A stretch of 44,115 nt of DNA, taken from NCBI GenBank assembly GCA_013215655.1, contig JABSOX010000048.1:1-44115 (forward strand), written 5' to 3'. How positions within the stretch are numbered: position 1 is the stretch's first letter; every line of letters begins with the position of its first letter. The notes under the pieces were generated by a model. The model saw only the letters and a program-made list of their open reading frames with translations. It was not told where the DNA came from and ran no database searches. Made by a program: the position numbers and the translations under genes. This DNA comes from Colwellia sp. GTDB lineage: Bacteria > Pseudomonadota > Gammaproteobacteria > Enterobacterales > Alteromonadaceae. Of the stretch, positions 25,664-35,360 are shown piece by piece.

Positions 25664-28285
25664 TTACTTATTATCTTCACACAATATTGCTGTTAATTTT
25701 TGCTGCTCGTCATCATTTAGTGCTAAGTTTTCTGCATTTGAAACAGTGAAAACATCTTCAACTTTTTCACCAAAAGTCGTTATTTTAGCTGAATGTATAT
25801 GGATGTTACATATTTGAAAAGTCTGAGCAATATTGGCGAGTAGACCAGGGTGATCAAGCGCGACAATTTCTAGCATCGTCCGATTCTTAGCACTCGTCGC
25901 AATAAAACTAACTTGAGTGGGAATTCTAAACTGTTCTAGTTTTTTAGCTAATGGTTTAGCTTTTGCAGCGCAATATGAATCAGATAATGACGCGATTAAG
26001 GCCTGTGATATAGCCAAAGCTCGATAACTGTCATTAATTACTTTGCCTTTTTTATCTAAAACTACAAAGGTATTCGCAGTATAACCATCTTTAGTTGTTG
26101 TTACTTTTGCATCATGAATTGATAACATTTTAGAACCCAACAAAGAAACAATATTGAAAAATATGTTAGCTTTATCTTTAGTATAAACAAATACTTCTGT
26201 TCCACCTCGGTAAGGCTTTGGACTGATTAAGACTAAAGGCATATTTTTATCATGCTTTAATATATGTGTACTATGCCATGCAATTTGTTTTGGCGTATAT
26301 CGTAAAAAATAGTCCGCTTTAAACTCTCGCCACATTGCATTTAATTTTTCTGAGTCGATAACTTCAGTATTTATAATTTCAAGCGCTTGCTCTTGGTTTT
26401 CTCTTATTTTTGCGCGTAAATCAACTGGTTTTTCTAAACCTCTGCGAAAGGCGCGCTTAGTATTAAAGTAAAGTTCTTCTAACAAGTTAGCTTTCCAGCT
26501 ATTCCATAAACTTTCGTTAGTAGCCCGCATATCAGCGACGGTTAGGCAATATAAATAATCAAGATGATCTTCATCTCTGACTATTTCGGCAAAACGTTTT
26601 ATAACGTCTGGATCTGAAATATCTCTGCGTTGTGCGGTAACTGACATCAACAGGTGATGTTTAACCAACCAAGCGATCATTCTGCCATCATGATCACTAA
26701 ACTGATGAACTTTACTGAAATTTAATGCGTCAATAGCACCAAGTTCTGCATGATCTCCGCCGCGGCCTTTGGCTATGTCGTGAAATATTCCCGCGATATA
26801 AAGCAATTCCGGCTTACGAATACGCTGCACTATTTTACTACATAGCGGAAAGTCGTCATTGTATTTTTCTAAGCTAAAGCGATATAGATTTTTTATCAAA
26901 CGATAACTATGTTCGTCAACAGAATACGCATGAAATAAATCAAATTGCATTTGTCCAACAATATTTCGCCATTCGGGGAGATAAGCCCCTATAATTGAAT
27001 GGCGATGCATCAGCGTAAACGCTAACCCTAATCCTTGAGGATGCTTGATTATTTCGATGAATATTTCTCGACATCTTGCATAATCCATCATTCCTGAAAC
27101 TAATCGGCGGCGAGCATTGCGCATTAAACGTAATGTATGGGGATGTAAATTGATAATTTCATCGTGTTGAGCAATGAGGAGAAACATTTCCATGATTTTG
27201 GTTGAACGAGTAAATACACGTTTGTTTCTTGCTTTTATATGCCCGTCGATAATGACAAAGTCATCGTTGATGGTTATTTCTGTTTGCTGTTTTTTTTCTT
27301 TTATAATGGCATAGTCAAAATATTGTAATAACATTTTGTTTAATTCAGAGATACGCGCAATAATACGGAAAAAACGTTTCATCATACGTTCAATGGCAAG
27401 TTTTCCGCCATCACCAAAGCCCATCATTTGAGCTACATCGGCTTGATAATCAAATAATAACCTATTCTCATTTCGACCTGCGATAAAATGTAAAGCAGCA
27501 CGCATTCGCCATAAATAATCTTGACACTCCATTAACTCGAAAAATTCATTACTGGTTAGGTAATTATGTTCGACCAGCTCCTCAATAGAGTCGGCAACAA
27601 AGTGACGTTTTGCCACCCAGCCAATAGTTTGAATATCTCGTAAGCCGCCGGGGTTTGCTTTTAAGTTTGGTTCTAGGGTATATGAAGCACCGTGATATTG
27701 TTGGTGACGTTGATATTGCTCATCTCGTTTGGCAATAAAGAATTTTTTGGATGTCCAAAATACATCTTCGTGTAGTAATGGTTGCAAGTGCTCAGTCAAC
27801 GCTTTATTACCACAAACTTGGCGCATCTCCATTAAATTAGTCGCAACGGTGACATCGTTGACAGCCTGTTTTAAACATTCTTTGATACTTCTAACACTGT
27901 GACCAATATCTAGTTTTACATCCCACAGTTGTGTGATAAATGCCGATATCTTTTCTTCAAGCTCTCTATCCGTTTTTTCTTGGGTTAATAGCAGTATATC
28001 TACATCAGAATAGGGGTGAAGCTCTGCTCGACCATAACCACCAACGGCAATTAGACTAATTTGAAATTCATCTAAATTATGCTGGCACCAAAGCTTTATT
28101 AATACCTGATCAACAAATTCAGCTCGGCTAGCGACCAGTGCTGTTATATTTTCGTGTGGAAAAATTTCTTTCTGCCATAAATGAAAACACCGACTTAACG
28201 TGCATATTTCAGCACTATTTATAAACGGTGAACTGATAGCTAATGCTTCAGTATACTCTTTAGGAATATTAACATCTGTATTCAA
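25664..28285 (-). CDS. glnD: Bifunctional PII uridylyltransferase/uridylyl-removing enzyme
   Basis: GlnD senses glutamine and adds or removes UMP on PII proteins, controlling nitrogen assimilation. The 873-residue protein has all four domains. The nucleotidyltransferase domain has [19 protein letters not shown] near residue 83. A PII-uridylyltransferase helical region is followed by an HD hydrolase domain with [19 protein letters not shown] near 505. Two C-terminal ACT domains, near 695 and 805, bind glutamine. Key residues are present in both catalytic sites. It sits between map and dapD on the minus strand. Confidence 0.97.
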   Translation of the reverse strand: MNTDVNIPKEYTEALAISSPFINSAEICTLSRCFHLWQKEIFPHENITALVASRAEFVDQVLIKLWCQHNLDEFQISLIAVGGYGRAELHPYSDVDILLLTQEKTDRELEEKISAFITQLWDVKLDIGHSVRSIKECLKQAVNDVTVATNLMEMRQVCGNKALTEHLQPLLHEDVFWTSKKFFIAKRDEQYQRHQQYHGASYTLEPNLKANPGGLRDIQTIGWVAKRHFVADSIEELVEHNYLTSNEFFELMECQDYLWRMRAALHFIAGRNENRLLFDYQADVAQMMGFGDGGKLAIERMMKRFFRIIARISELNKMLLQYFDYAIIKEKKQQTEITINDDFVIIDGHIKARNKRVFTRSTKIMEMFLLIAQHDEIINLHPHTLRLMRNARRRLVSGMMDYARCREIFIEIIKHPQGLGLAFTLMHRHSIIGAYLPEWRNIVGQMQFDLFHAYSVDEHSYRLIKNLYRFSLEKYNDDFPLCSKIVQRIRKPELLYIAGIFHDIAKGRGGDHAELGAIDALNFSKVHQFSDHDGRMIAWLVKHHLLMSVTAQRRDISDPDVIKRFAEIVRDEDHLDYLYCLTVADMRATNESLWNSWKANLLEELYFNTKRAFRRGLEKPVDLRAKIRENQEQALEIINTEVIDSEKLNAMWREFKADYFLRYTPKQIAWHSTHILKHDKNMPLVLISPKPYRGGTEVFVYTKDKANIFFNIVSLLGSKMLSIHDAKVTTTKDGYTANTFVVLDKKGKVINDSYRALAISQALIASLSDSYCAAKAKPLAKKLEQFRIPTQVSFIATSAKNRTMLEIVALDHPGLLANIAQTFQICNIHIHSAKITTFGEKVEDVFTVSNAENLALNDDEQQKLTAILCEDNK

Positions 28286-28355
28286 AAGGGAGCTTCTCTG
28301 TATTTTTGTTAGGGCTTATTGAGTTAACAATATTAGTTATTAGTAATAACAATTA

Positions 28356-29144
28356 TTAGTTATGTAAAATTCGAGGTAAAGATTCTTCTTTTCGTAGTGT
28401 TAGAATTTCACAGCCTGTTTTAGTTACCACTAGTGTATGCTCCCACTGAGCAGATCTTTTGCTATCAATGGTATATACGGTCCAGTTATCTTCTTTATCT
28501 AGTATGGTATTTGCACGGCCTAAATTGATCATTGGTTCAATGGTAAAACACATGCCTTCTTGCATTTTTTCTTTATCATTGTTTTTGTAATGAACAATTT
28601 GTGGTTCTTCATGAAATTCTTTACCAATACCGTGACCGCAATATTCTTTAACGATACTGTAACGACCAGATTTTTTGATGAATTTTTGAATTGCCGTACC
28701 AATTTCACCAAAAGCAACACCCGGCTTTACTTTTTTCAAACCTAAATACAGTGCTTCTTGGGTAAGACGACAGAGGCGGCTATCTTCAGGTGAGGTATCA
28801 CCGATCAAAAACATTTTACTAGTATCCCCATGATAACCATCTTTGATCACGGTTATATCAATATTAATAATATCGCCATTCTTTAAGGTTGTTGAATCAG
28901 GAATACCGTGACAAACCACGTGATTAACGGAAGTACAAATTGATTTTGGAAAGTTATGGTAATTTAATGGAGCAGAGATGGCTTGTTGTTGATGTTCAGT
29001 ATAGTCTGCACAAAGCGTATCTAACTCGTCCGTTGTTATACCTGCTTTTACATGAGGTTCGATCATTACTAATACGTCAGCAGCCAACTTTCCTGCAATG
29101 CGCATTTTTTCTATTTCATCCTGACTTTTAATTACAATTCCCAT
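28356..29144 (-). CDS. map: Methionine aminopeptidase, type I
   Basis: Map removes the initiator methionine from nascent proteins. The five metal ligands are all present: Asp96 and Asp107 (NIDITVIKDGYHGDTS), His171 (CGHGIGKEFHEEP), Glu203 (FTIEPMIN) and Glu235 (QWEHTLVV). At 262 residues it is a typical short bacterial type I enzyme. It is transcribed away from rpsB, as in E. coli, but a DsbA-fold gene is inserted between the two here. glnD follows 70 bp downstream on the same strand. Confidence 0.97.
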   Translation of the reverse strand: MGIVIKSQDEIEKMRIAGKLAADVLVMIEPHVKAGITTDELDTLCADYTEHQQQAISAPLNYHNFPKSICTSVNHVVCHGIPDSTTLKNGDIINIDITVIKDGYHGDTSKMFLIGDTSPEDSRLCRLTQEALYLGLKKVKPGVAFGEIGTAIQKFIKKSGRYSIVKEYCGHGIGKEFHEEPQIVHYKNNDKEKMQEGMCFTIEPMINLGRANTILDKEDNWTVYTIDSKRSAQWEHTLVVTKTGCEILTLRKEESLPRILHN

Positions 29145-29261
29145 TTATGCCTCAATCTTATGTTTTTTATATTGCTTATTATTCTAAGCTATTTATTAAT
29201 GTGTATCTCAACATGATATATACAAGTTTATTCTGCTGTATTTTGTTACAGCGTTAATTCG

Positions 29262-29864
29262 TTATTTAAGCTCTAGTTTAACTGCGTCAACAATAGCACT
29301 TGGGTCTTTGAGGTAAAAATTGTGACTTAATAGAATTAAGTTATCATCAACGGCTAACAATAATGCAGGAATTGCTTGAGTATTAATGAGCTCTTGCAAA
29401 TCAATAATATCATGCATAATTATTTCGGCATCTTTTGTTAATTTTTTTTGAGTAAATACTTTTTGTGGAGGTGATAATTTAAACTCACTAATAATGTCTT
29501 CAACATCTTCAAAACTTGCTAGTTCATTTGCTTGTTCAAAATGAGCTTTATAGAGTGCATTTAATATTGGTAATGCCTGTTGTGGAATTTTATGCTCAAT
29601 CCAAGCCATTAAATTAGCCGCAAGGGTTGACTCTTTTGCATGCTTTAATTGTGCTAAGTAGTCTTGATTAAAAACACAATTGCTATCATTGCTGACATTT
29701 TCAATGGTTTGTTTAGCAATGTTTTCATCACCTTCATATCTCGCCGCATGCCATAAATGCAGGGTTATTTCTGGAAATTCACTTTTAATTGCGTTGACTA
29801 AAGGTAAAGTGGCATAACTCCATGGGCAATGGGTATCGTAAATAAAAAAAAGTTCAGTTGACAT
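29262..29864 (-). CDS. DsbA-fold thioredoxin-like protein with CPWS motif
   Basis: A 200-residue protein without a signal peptide, so probably cytoplasmic. LFFIYDTHCPWSYATLPLV at the N-terminus carries the CxxC position as Cys13-Pro-Trp-Ser16, with a single cysteine. A helical insertion (about 65-150) and the cis-proline segment AIPALLL near 165-171 complete the DsbA/FrnE fold. CPWS-type members include glutathione-dependent isomerases and oxidoreductases; the exact reaction is unclear. It is divergent from rpsB and follows no operon partner. Confidence 0.8.
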   Translation of the reverse strand: MSTELFFIYDTHCPWSYATLPLVNAIKSEFPEITLHLWHAARYEGDENIAKQTIENVSNDSNCVFNQDYLAQLKHAKESTLAANLMAWIEHKIPQQALPILNALYKAHFEQANELASFEDVEDIISEFKLSPPQKVFTQKKLTKDAEIIMHDIIDLQELINTQAIPALLLAVDDNLILLSHNFYLKDPSAIVDAVKLELK

Positions 29865-30016
29865 GTCTATTCAAGTTTAGGTTATTAGTAGCGTAATTTT
29901 AACGTGAGGTGATGAATTATCATAGGATATTTTTTCATTAAGAGGTAATTCGTCTATTTTAATTGGCGAAATAGACAAAAATGGTAAAAATATTAATTTG
30001 TGTTATTATATGCGCC
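29865..30016. promoter_or_regulatory. Divergent control region and rpsB promoter
   Basis: Gap between the DsbA-like gene and the rpsB transcript. It has a perfect 8-bp inverted repeat, GTCTATTT (29952-29959) and AAATAGAC (29969-29976). A strong -10-like TATTAT (30004-30009) is followed directly by the GC-rich discriminator GCGCCGCC. That combination is typical of stringently controlled promoters for ribosomal genes. The -35 is poor. Transcription should begin near 30015-30018. Confidence 0.6.
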
Positions 30017-30226
30017 GCCTAATGGCACGTCTTTTTTAGAAGTCTATTATTAGATGTCTATTATGGCAAAAAAACGGTACATCATAATATTATGATGACC
30101 ACAACATAAACTCACATACATCTAGCGAAGGTATACCGGGGTGCTCAGCTTTTTTCTGCAAGAAAATCAAGCGTAAGAGTCGTGTATATTGGATGTATGA
30201 ACGCTTAACCCCATAAAGGAAAGAAC
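30017..30226 (+). promoter_or_regulatory. rpsB mRNA leader, structured
   Basis: An untranslated leader of about 210 nt. An 18-base perfect palindrome, CATCATAAT/ATTATGATG, lies at 30080-30097. Nearer the start codon, AAGCGT (30169-30174) pairs with ACGCTT (30201-30206), and GGGGT (30138-30142) can pair with ACCCC (30208-30212), just before the ribosome binding site AAAGGA (30215-30220). In E. coli S2 represses rpsB-tsf through its leader, and the small RNA t44/tff maps there, so an S2-binding role is likely by position. Confidence 0.6.
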
Positions 30227-30955
30227 ATGGCAAACGTTTCAATGCGCGATATGCTTAAAGCTGGCGTACATTTCGGTCACAAAACTCGTTACTGGAATCC
30301 AAAAATGAAACCTTACATTTTTGGTTCACGCGATAAAGTTCATATCATCAACCTTGAGCAAACAGTTCCAATGTTTAACGAAGCACTTGCTTTCTTAAAC
30401 AATGTTTCTTCAAAAAAGGGTAAGATTTTATTTGTAGGTACTAAACGTGCTGCAAGTGATGCGATTAAAGAATCTGCAATTAAATGTGAGCAGTTTTATG
30501 TAAATCACCGTTGGTTAGGTGGTATGTTGACTAACTGGAAAACAGTTCGTCAATCAATCAAACGTTTAAAAGACCTTGAAGCGCAAAGCTCTGATGGTAC
30601 TTTTGAAGCTTTAACTAAAAAAGAAGCTTTAATGCGTACACGTGAAATGGAAAAGCTTGAAAAAAGTCTTGGTGGTATTAAAAATATGGGTGGTTTACCT
30701 GATGTTTTATTTATCATTGATGCTGACCATGAACATATTGCAATTAAAGAAGCTAACAACTTAGGCATTCCTGTTATTTCTGTTGTTGATACTAACTCAA
30801 ATCCAGATAACATCGATTACATCATTCCTGGTAATGATGATGCTATCCGTGCTGTTACCTTATACACTGATACAGTTGCAAATGCTGTATTAGAAGGTCG
30901 TGAACAAAATATTGTTGTTCAAGCAGAAAAAGATGGCTTTGTTGAAGCTGAATAA
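30227..30955 (+). CDS. rpsB: 30S ribosomal protein S2
   Basis: S2 binds at the head-body junction of the 30S subunit. The 242-residue protein starts [20 protein letters not shown] and keeps the signatures [13 protein letters not shown] and [14 protein letters not shown], as well as PDVLFIID. Length is normal. AAAGGA lies six bases before the ATG. It opens the long plus-strand translation/envelope cluster and is followed by a strong hairpin before tsf. Confidence 0.98.
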   Translation: MANVSMRDMLKAGVHFGHKTRYWNPKMKPYIFGSRDKVHIINLEQTVPMFNEALAFLNNVSSKKGKILFVGTKRAASDAIKESAIKCEQFYVNHRWLGGMLTNWKTVRQSIKRLKDLEAQSSDGTFEALTKKEALMRTREMEKLEKSLGGIKNMGGLPDVLFIIDADHEHIAIKEANNLGIPVISVVDTNSNPDNIDYIIPGNDDAIRAVTLYTDTVANAVLEGREQNIVVQAEKDGFVEAE

Positions 30956-30980
30956 ACGCTAAGTAAGGTTTGTTGCATTT

Positions 30981-31009
30981 TTGCCACAAAAGATTTTCTT
31001 TTGTGGCAA
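30981..31009 (+). terminator. 13-bp hairpin between rpsB and tsf (partial terminator)
   Basis: TTGCCACAAAAGA (30981-30993) pairs perfectly with TCTTTTGTGGCAA (30997-31009) around three T residues. The T-run behind it is broken (CTTATTTAATA), so it may attenuate or protect mRNA ends and not fully block readthrough into tsf. Confidence 0.75.
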
Positions 31010-31090
31010 CTTATTTAATACATATCCCTAAATCTTATTTAATATAGGTATCTAGGGGGTATTTGAAAGAATTAATAGAGGATTTAACTT

Positions 31091-31963
31091 ATGACAGTTA
31101 CAGCTGCTATGGTTAAAGAACTTCGTGCACGCACGGCTGCGGGCATGATGGATTGTAAAAATGCGTTACAAGAAGCTGAAGGCGACATGGAACTTGCGAT
31201 TGAGAATATGCGTAAGAACGGTCAAGCTAAGGCGGCTAAAAAAGCAGGTAACATCGCTGCTGAAGGCGCAATTATCATTAAAGTATCAGGAAACACAGCT
31301 GCATTAGTTGAAGTTAACTGTCAAACTGATTTTGTCGCGATGGATGAAAACTTTTTAGGTTTTGCTAATAGCGTTGCAGATGCTGCACTTGAGTCAAAAG
31401 TGTCAATTGCTGATTTACAAACTCAGTTTGAAGAAAAGCGTATTGCCTTAGTGACTAAAATTGGTGAAAACATCAATGTACGTCGTGTTGAATATATTGA
31501 AGGTGTTAACTTAGCTTCTTATACTCACGGTGCTAAAATTGGTGTTGTTGTTGCGGGTGAAGGTGATGTTGAATCACTTAAGCACATTGCTATGCACGTT
31601 GCTGCTAGCAAGCCAGAATTCATCAATCCTGAAGATGTATCGGCTGATGTTGTAAGCAATGAAAAACGTATTCAGCTAGATATATTAAAAGCTGAAAACG
31701 ATGCGCTTGATGAAAAGAAGAAAAAGCCAGTTGAATTACTTGAAAAAATCATCATTGGTCGTATGAAGAAATTTACAGGTGAGATTTCTTTAACAGGTCA
31801 AGCTTTCATCATGGAGCCTAAAAAGTCTGTTGGTGTAGTACTTAAAGAAAAAGGTATTACAGTTTCTTCTTTTGTTCGCTTGGAAGTTGGCGAAGGCATC
31901 GAAAAGAAATCAGAAGATTTTGCTGCTGAAGTTGAAGCACAACTTGCTGCTGCTAAAGCCTAA
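31091..31963 (+). CDS. tsf: Elongation factor Ts
   Basis: EF-Ts is the nucleotide exchange factor for EF-Tu. The 290-residue protein has the N-terminal UBA-like module ([20 protein letters not shown]), the core with the EF-Tu contact CQTDFVA near residue 78, and the C-terminal module. AGAGGA lies before the ATG. It is cotranscribed with rpsB in other bacteria; here 135 bp and a strong hairpin separate them. A terminator follows. Confidence 0.98.
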   Translation: MTVTAAMVKELRARTAAGMMDCKNALQEAEGDMELAIENMRKNGQAKAAKKAGNIAAEGAIIIKVSGNTAALVEVNCQTDFVAMDENFLGFANSVADAALESKVSIADLQTQFEEKRIALVTKIGENINVRRVEYIEGVNLASYTHGAKIGVVVAGEGDVESLKHIAMHVAASKPEFINPEDVSADVVSNEKRIQLDILKAENDALDEKKKKPVELLEKIIIGRMKKFTGEISLTGQAFIMEPKKSVGVVLKEKGITVSSFVRLEVGEGIEKKSEDFAAEVEAQLAAAKA

Positions 31964-32023
31964 TTCGTCCTATTTGATGTTCTAGCTTCATTGCTATAAT
32001 CATCAACTATTTTGAATTATCAT

Positions 32024-32063
32024 AAAAACGTCTTGCTTGCTTTGTCAGGTTAGGCGTTTTTTT
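32024..32063 (+). terminator. tsf terminator
   Basis: AACGTCT (32027-32033) pairs with AGGCGTT (32052-32058), including one T-G wobble. An A-run precedes it and a T-run follows. Confidence 0.75.
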
Positions 32064-32161
32064 ATGCATATTTTTTAGGTTTTGCATAAATATGGAATAA
32101 TAATAGTGCTTTTTTCAGTTTAGCCTTTCGATAGTTAGCTAAACGTACTAAAATGGCCGCG

Positions 32162-32173
32162 GTCAAATTTGAC
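32162..32173. promoter_or_regulatory. 12-bp palindrome before pyrH
   Basis: GTCAAATTTGAC is a perfect palindrome between the tsf terminator and pyrH. It could be an operator or chance. The 260-bp gap must contain the pyrH promoter; I cannot place it with confidence. Confidence 0.35.
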
Positions 32174-32224
32174 TACGACTATTATTTCCGTCCAATTTTA
32201 GACAAATACAGGAATGTTTTTCAT

Positions 32225-32965
32225 ATGAGCACTAACCCCAAACCAACATATCGTCGTATTCTTTTAAAATTAAGTGGTGAAGCCTTAATGGGCGCTGAAG
32301 GCTTTGGTATTGACCCTAAAGTACTTGACCGTATGGCTCAAGAAATCAAAGAGCTTATTGAAATGGGTATTCAAGTTGGTTTAGTCATCGGTGGTGGTAA
32401 TTTATTTCGTGGTAAGGGTTTAGCTGATGCCGGTATGAACCGTGTTGTTGGTGACCAAATGGGCATGTTAGCAACGGTTATGAATGGCTTAGCTATGCGT
32501 GATGCTCTTCATCGTGCCTTTGTTAATACACGTTTAATGTCTGCGATTGATTTAGCTGGTGTATGTGATCGCTATAATTGGGCAGAAGCGATTAGTTTAT
32601 TAAAATCAGGTCGTGTCGTTATTTTTAGTGCTGGTACGGGTAATCCCTTTTTTACAACAGATTCAGCAGCATGTCTACGTGGTATTGAAATTGAAGCTGA
32701 TGTTGTATTAAAAGCAACTAAAGTTGATGGTATATATTCTGAAGACCCAGTGAAAAATCCTGATGCTACCTTGTATAAACATTTAACGTATCAAGAAGTC
32801 TTAGAGAAAGAACTACAAGTGATGGACCTTGCTGCCTTTACCTTGGCACGTGACCACAGTATGCCAATTCGAGTATTCAATATGAATAAACCGGGTTCTT
32901 TAAAAGCTGTTATTATGGGGGATGATGAAGGTACTATCATCGACCACGCTGAAAATTTAGTTTAG
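32225..32965 (+). CDS. pyrH: UMP kinase
   Basis: PyrH phosphorylates UMP to UDP as a hexamer. The 246-residue protein starts [20 protein letters not shown], with the phosphate-binding lysines, followed by [28 protein letters not shown], and [19 protein letters not shown]. The ATG at 32225 aligns with the E. coli start; an in-frame extension to 32153 adds 24 unrelated residues. AGGAA lies upstream. It belongs with frr in a pair downstream of tsf. Confidence 0.96.
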   Translation: MSTNPKPTYRRILLKLSGEALMGAEGFGIDPKVLDRMAQEIKELIEMGIQVGLVIGGGNLFRGKGLADAGMNRVVGDQMGMLATVMNGLAMRDALHRAFVNTRLMSAIDLAGVCDRYNWAEAISLLKSGRVVIFSAGTGNPFFTTDSAACLRGIEIEADVVLKATKVDGIYSEDPVKNPDATLYKHLTYQEVLEKELQVMDLAAFTLARDHSMPIRVFNMNKPGSLKAVIMGDDEGTIIDHAENLV

Positions 32966-32987
32966 ATTGTTTTAAGGAAGTTCAAAA

Positions 32988-33545
32988 GTGATAAATGAAA
33001 TTAAGCAAGATGCTCAAGAACGTATGGGTAAAAGTGTTGAAGCATTAAAAGGCAGTCTTACTAAAATAAGAACAGGACGTGCACATGCTTCATTACTTGA
33101 TAATATTTCAGTAGATTATTACGGCATGGCGACACCACTGAACCAAGTGGGTAATATCTCTGTTCCCGATGCGCGTACAATAGCGATTACTGTTTTTGAT
33201 AAAGGTATGATCGGCGCAGTAGAAAAAGCTATTTTAAAATCTGATTTAGGTTTAAACCCGCAATCAAACGGTACACTTATTCGCATTCCATTACCGCCTT
33301 TAACTGAAGAACGTCGTAAAGACTTAGTTAAGGTCGTTCGTGGTGAAGCTGAAAGTGGTAAAGTAGCAGTTCGTAATATTCGTCGTGATGCAAATTCTGA
33401 TTATAAAAGTTTATTAAAAGAAAAAGAAATTAGTGAAGATGAGCATCATCAAGCGGAAGATGCTATTCAAAAAATAACTGATACATTCATTAAACTAATT
33501 GATGATATATTAGCAATTAAAGAAGCTGAACTGATGGAAATCTAA
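32988..33545 (+). CDS. frr: Ribosome recycling factor
   Basis: RRF, with EF-G, splits the post-termination ribosome. The 185-residue protein starts with GTG, preceded by AAGGAAG at eight bases. The tRNA-like shape is given by a three-helix domain ([20 protein letters not shown], and the C-terminal helices) and a small beta domain (about 30-105), with [18 protein letters not shown] at the hinge. It follows pyrH by 22 bp and ends before a perfect hairpin terminator. Confidence 0.97.
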   Translation: MINEIKQDAQERMGKSVEALKGSLTKIRTGRAHASLLDNISVDYYGMATPLNQVGNISVPDARTIAITVFDKGMIGAVEKAILKSDLGLNPQSNGTLIRIPLPPLTEERRKDLVKVVRGEAESGKVAVRNIRRDANSDYKSLLKEKEISEDEHHQAEDAIQKITDTFIKLIDDILAIKEAELMEI

Positions 33546-33565
33546 GTTCTTATTATTTATTGATT

Positions 33566-33597
33566 AACGCCGTAGATAAATTCCTACGGCGTTTTCA
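33566..33597 (+). terminator. 10-bp hairpin terminator after frr
   Basis: AACGCCGTAG (33566-33575) pairs perfectly with CTACGGCGTT (33584-33593) and is followed by TTTTC. The next start codon is only about 35 bp away, so some readthrough must feed uppS unless its promoter overlaps. Confidence 0.8.
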
Positions 33598-33628
33598 TAA
33601 TATCATTTTGTATAAATGTGGAGAGTAT

Positions 33629-34381
33629 GTGAGTAGTACGGATACAAATAATAATGATCTACAAAAGATACCGCAACATATTGCTATTATTATGGATGGC
33701 AATGGACGTTGGGCTCAACAACGAGGTAAAACACGTGTTGCAGGTCATAAATCTGGCGTTGAATCAGTTCGTTCATCCGTCACAACTGCACGTAAACGTG
33801 GTGTTAAAGCGTTAACTTTATTTGCTTTTAGCAGTGAAAACTGGCTACGTCCTGAAAAAGAAGTTAGTGTTTTAATGGATTTATTTATGTTTGTCTTAAC
33901 GCGTGAAGTTAAGCGCTTACATAAAAATGATATTAAATTTCAAGTCATTGGTGATATCAATCGATTTTCTGGTAAATTACAGAAAAAAATAGCGGATGCA
34001 GAATCTTTAACAGAAAACAATACCGGAATGGTTTTATCGGTAGCTGCAAATTATGGTGGCCGTTGGGATATAACCCAGGCGGCTAAAAGCATAGCGATAA
34101 AAGTAAAAGAGCAAACACTTGATATTGAAGATATCAATGAAAATATGTTAAATCAACATACCAGTTTGGCTAACTTACCGGAGTTAGACATGTTGATCCG
34201 TACCGGTGGTGATTATCGAATAAGTAATTTTTTACTTTGGCAAGCAGCCTATGCAGAACTTTATTTTACTGATATTTTATGGCCTGATTTTAACGAAGAA
34301 CAATTTAATATTGCCATTGATTCATTTGATCAAAGAGAACGACGATTTGGTCTAACTGGCGAACAAGTAGAAAAGAAGTAA
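33629..34381 (+). CDS. uppS: Undecaprenyl diphosphate synthase
   Basis: UppS extends farnesyl diphosphate with isopentenyl units to the C55 carrier lipid for peptidoglycan and lipopolysaccharide. The 250-residue protein has the catalytic-aspartate motif [17 protein letters not shown] (near residues 17-33), [13 protein letters not shown], and [20 protein letters not shown] near the end. GTG at 33629 is chosen because GGAG sits five bases before it and the length then equals the family norm. The order frr-uppS-cdsA-dxr differs from E. coli, where dxr precedes uppS. Confidence 0.95.
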   Translation: MSSTDTNNNDLQKIPQHIAIIMDGNGRWAQQRGKTRVAGHKSGVESVRSSVTTARKRGVKALTLFAFSSENWLRPEKEVSVLMDLFMFVLTREVKRLHKNDIKFQVIGDINRFSGKLQKKIADAESLTENNTGMVLSVAANYGGRWDITQAAKSIAIKVKEQTLDIEDINENMLNQHTSLANLPELDMLIRTGGDYRISNFLLWQAAYAELYFTDILWPDFNEEQFNIAIDSFDQRERRFGLTGEQVEKK

Positions 34382-34493
34382 CAACAACGAATTGTTGTTT
34401 GCTTTATTGATAACAAATATAAATTAAGAACAAGTAAATAAACCAAAATTAAAAAGATAATAAAAATAAAAAAAGTAACTAAAAGGGTCTAAC

Positions 34494-35360
34494 TTGTTAA
34501 AACAACGGATTATAACGGCAGTAGTATTAGCGCCAGCAGTCATTGCGGCAATATTTTATTTGCCACTTGCTTATTTTGCAGCCTTGCTTTTAATTATAAT
34601 GGCAATTGGCGCGTGGGAATGGGGGCCTTTAATGGGGTTCGCTAATATTAAACGTCGTTTATCTTTTGTGTTTGTAACCGTCTGTTTAATTGCTACTCTG
34701 TGGCATTATTTCCCGCTAGAGCATTTATGGCTTAGCGTATCAACATTACAGCAATCAATTGTCTATATCTTATGGGGAGCTGTTGCATGGTGGCTTCTTT
34801 CTGCGGTACTTACCTTTTTATATCCTCGCTATAGCAAGTTTTGGTCAAGTCATCGCTCGGTAAGAGGTTTATTTGGTTGGTTAACGTTAGTGCCTACTTG
34901 GCTTGCATTTATCGTTTTACGAAGTAATGAATATTCTTCCGATACATATCACGGTGCGCAGCTATTAATGTTCTTGTTTTTAATGGTTTGGAGCGCAGAT
35001 GTTGGTGCCTATTTTGTCGGTAAAGCGATTGGGAAACACAAATTATTGCCCAATGTAAGCCCTGGGAAAACAATGGAAGGCTTTATTGGTGGAGTCATTT
35101 GTGCTTGTTTCTTGGTCAGTATTGCGGGCTTCATTATGGACTGGAAGAGTGAACAATTTATGTTGGTTTTACCAGTGACCATATTGATTACTACCGTATC
35201 AGTGTTAGGTGATTTAAATGAAAGTATGTTTAAAAGGCAAGCGGGTATAAAAGATAGTGGTTCAATATTACCGGGTCATGGTGGAATATTAGATAGAATT
35301 GACAGCTTAACCGCCACCGCGCCAATATATGCACTTTGTTATGCATTGATAGGCTGGTGA
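34494..35360 (+). CDS. cdsA: Phosphatidate cytidylyltransferase
   Basis: CdsA makes CDP-diacylglycerol, the precursor of all phospholipids, in the inner membrane. The 288-residue protein has about eight membrane helices and the conserved C-terminal blocks SADVGAYFVGKAIGKHKL, SPGKTMEGFIGG, and the signature GSILPGHGGILDRIDSL with its catalytic aspartate. The start is TTG, with AGGGT six to ten bases upstream. Its stop codon overlaps the dxr start by one base (TGATG), so translation is coupled. Confidence 0.95.
   Translation: MLKQRIITAVVLAPAVIAAIFYLPLAYFAALLLIIMAIGAWEWGPLMGFANIKRRLSFVFVTVCLIATLWHYFPLEHLWLSVSTLQQSIVYILWGAVAWWLLSAVLTFLYPRYSKFWSSHRSVRGLFGWLTLVPTWLAFIVLRSNEYSSDTYHGAQLLMFLFLMVWSADVGAYFVGKAIGKHKLLPNVSPGKTMEGFIGGVICACFLVSIAGFIMDWKSEQFMLVLPVTILITTVSVLGDLNESMFKRQAGIKDSGSILPGHGGILDRIDSLTATAPIYALCYALIGW

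Noticed and set aside
24799-25680. Longer dapD form with 17 extra residues
   Set aside because: The extension is non-homologous, and the inner ATG at 25629 has a good AGGA.
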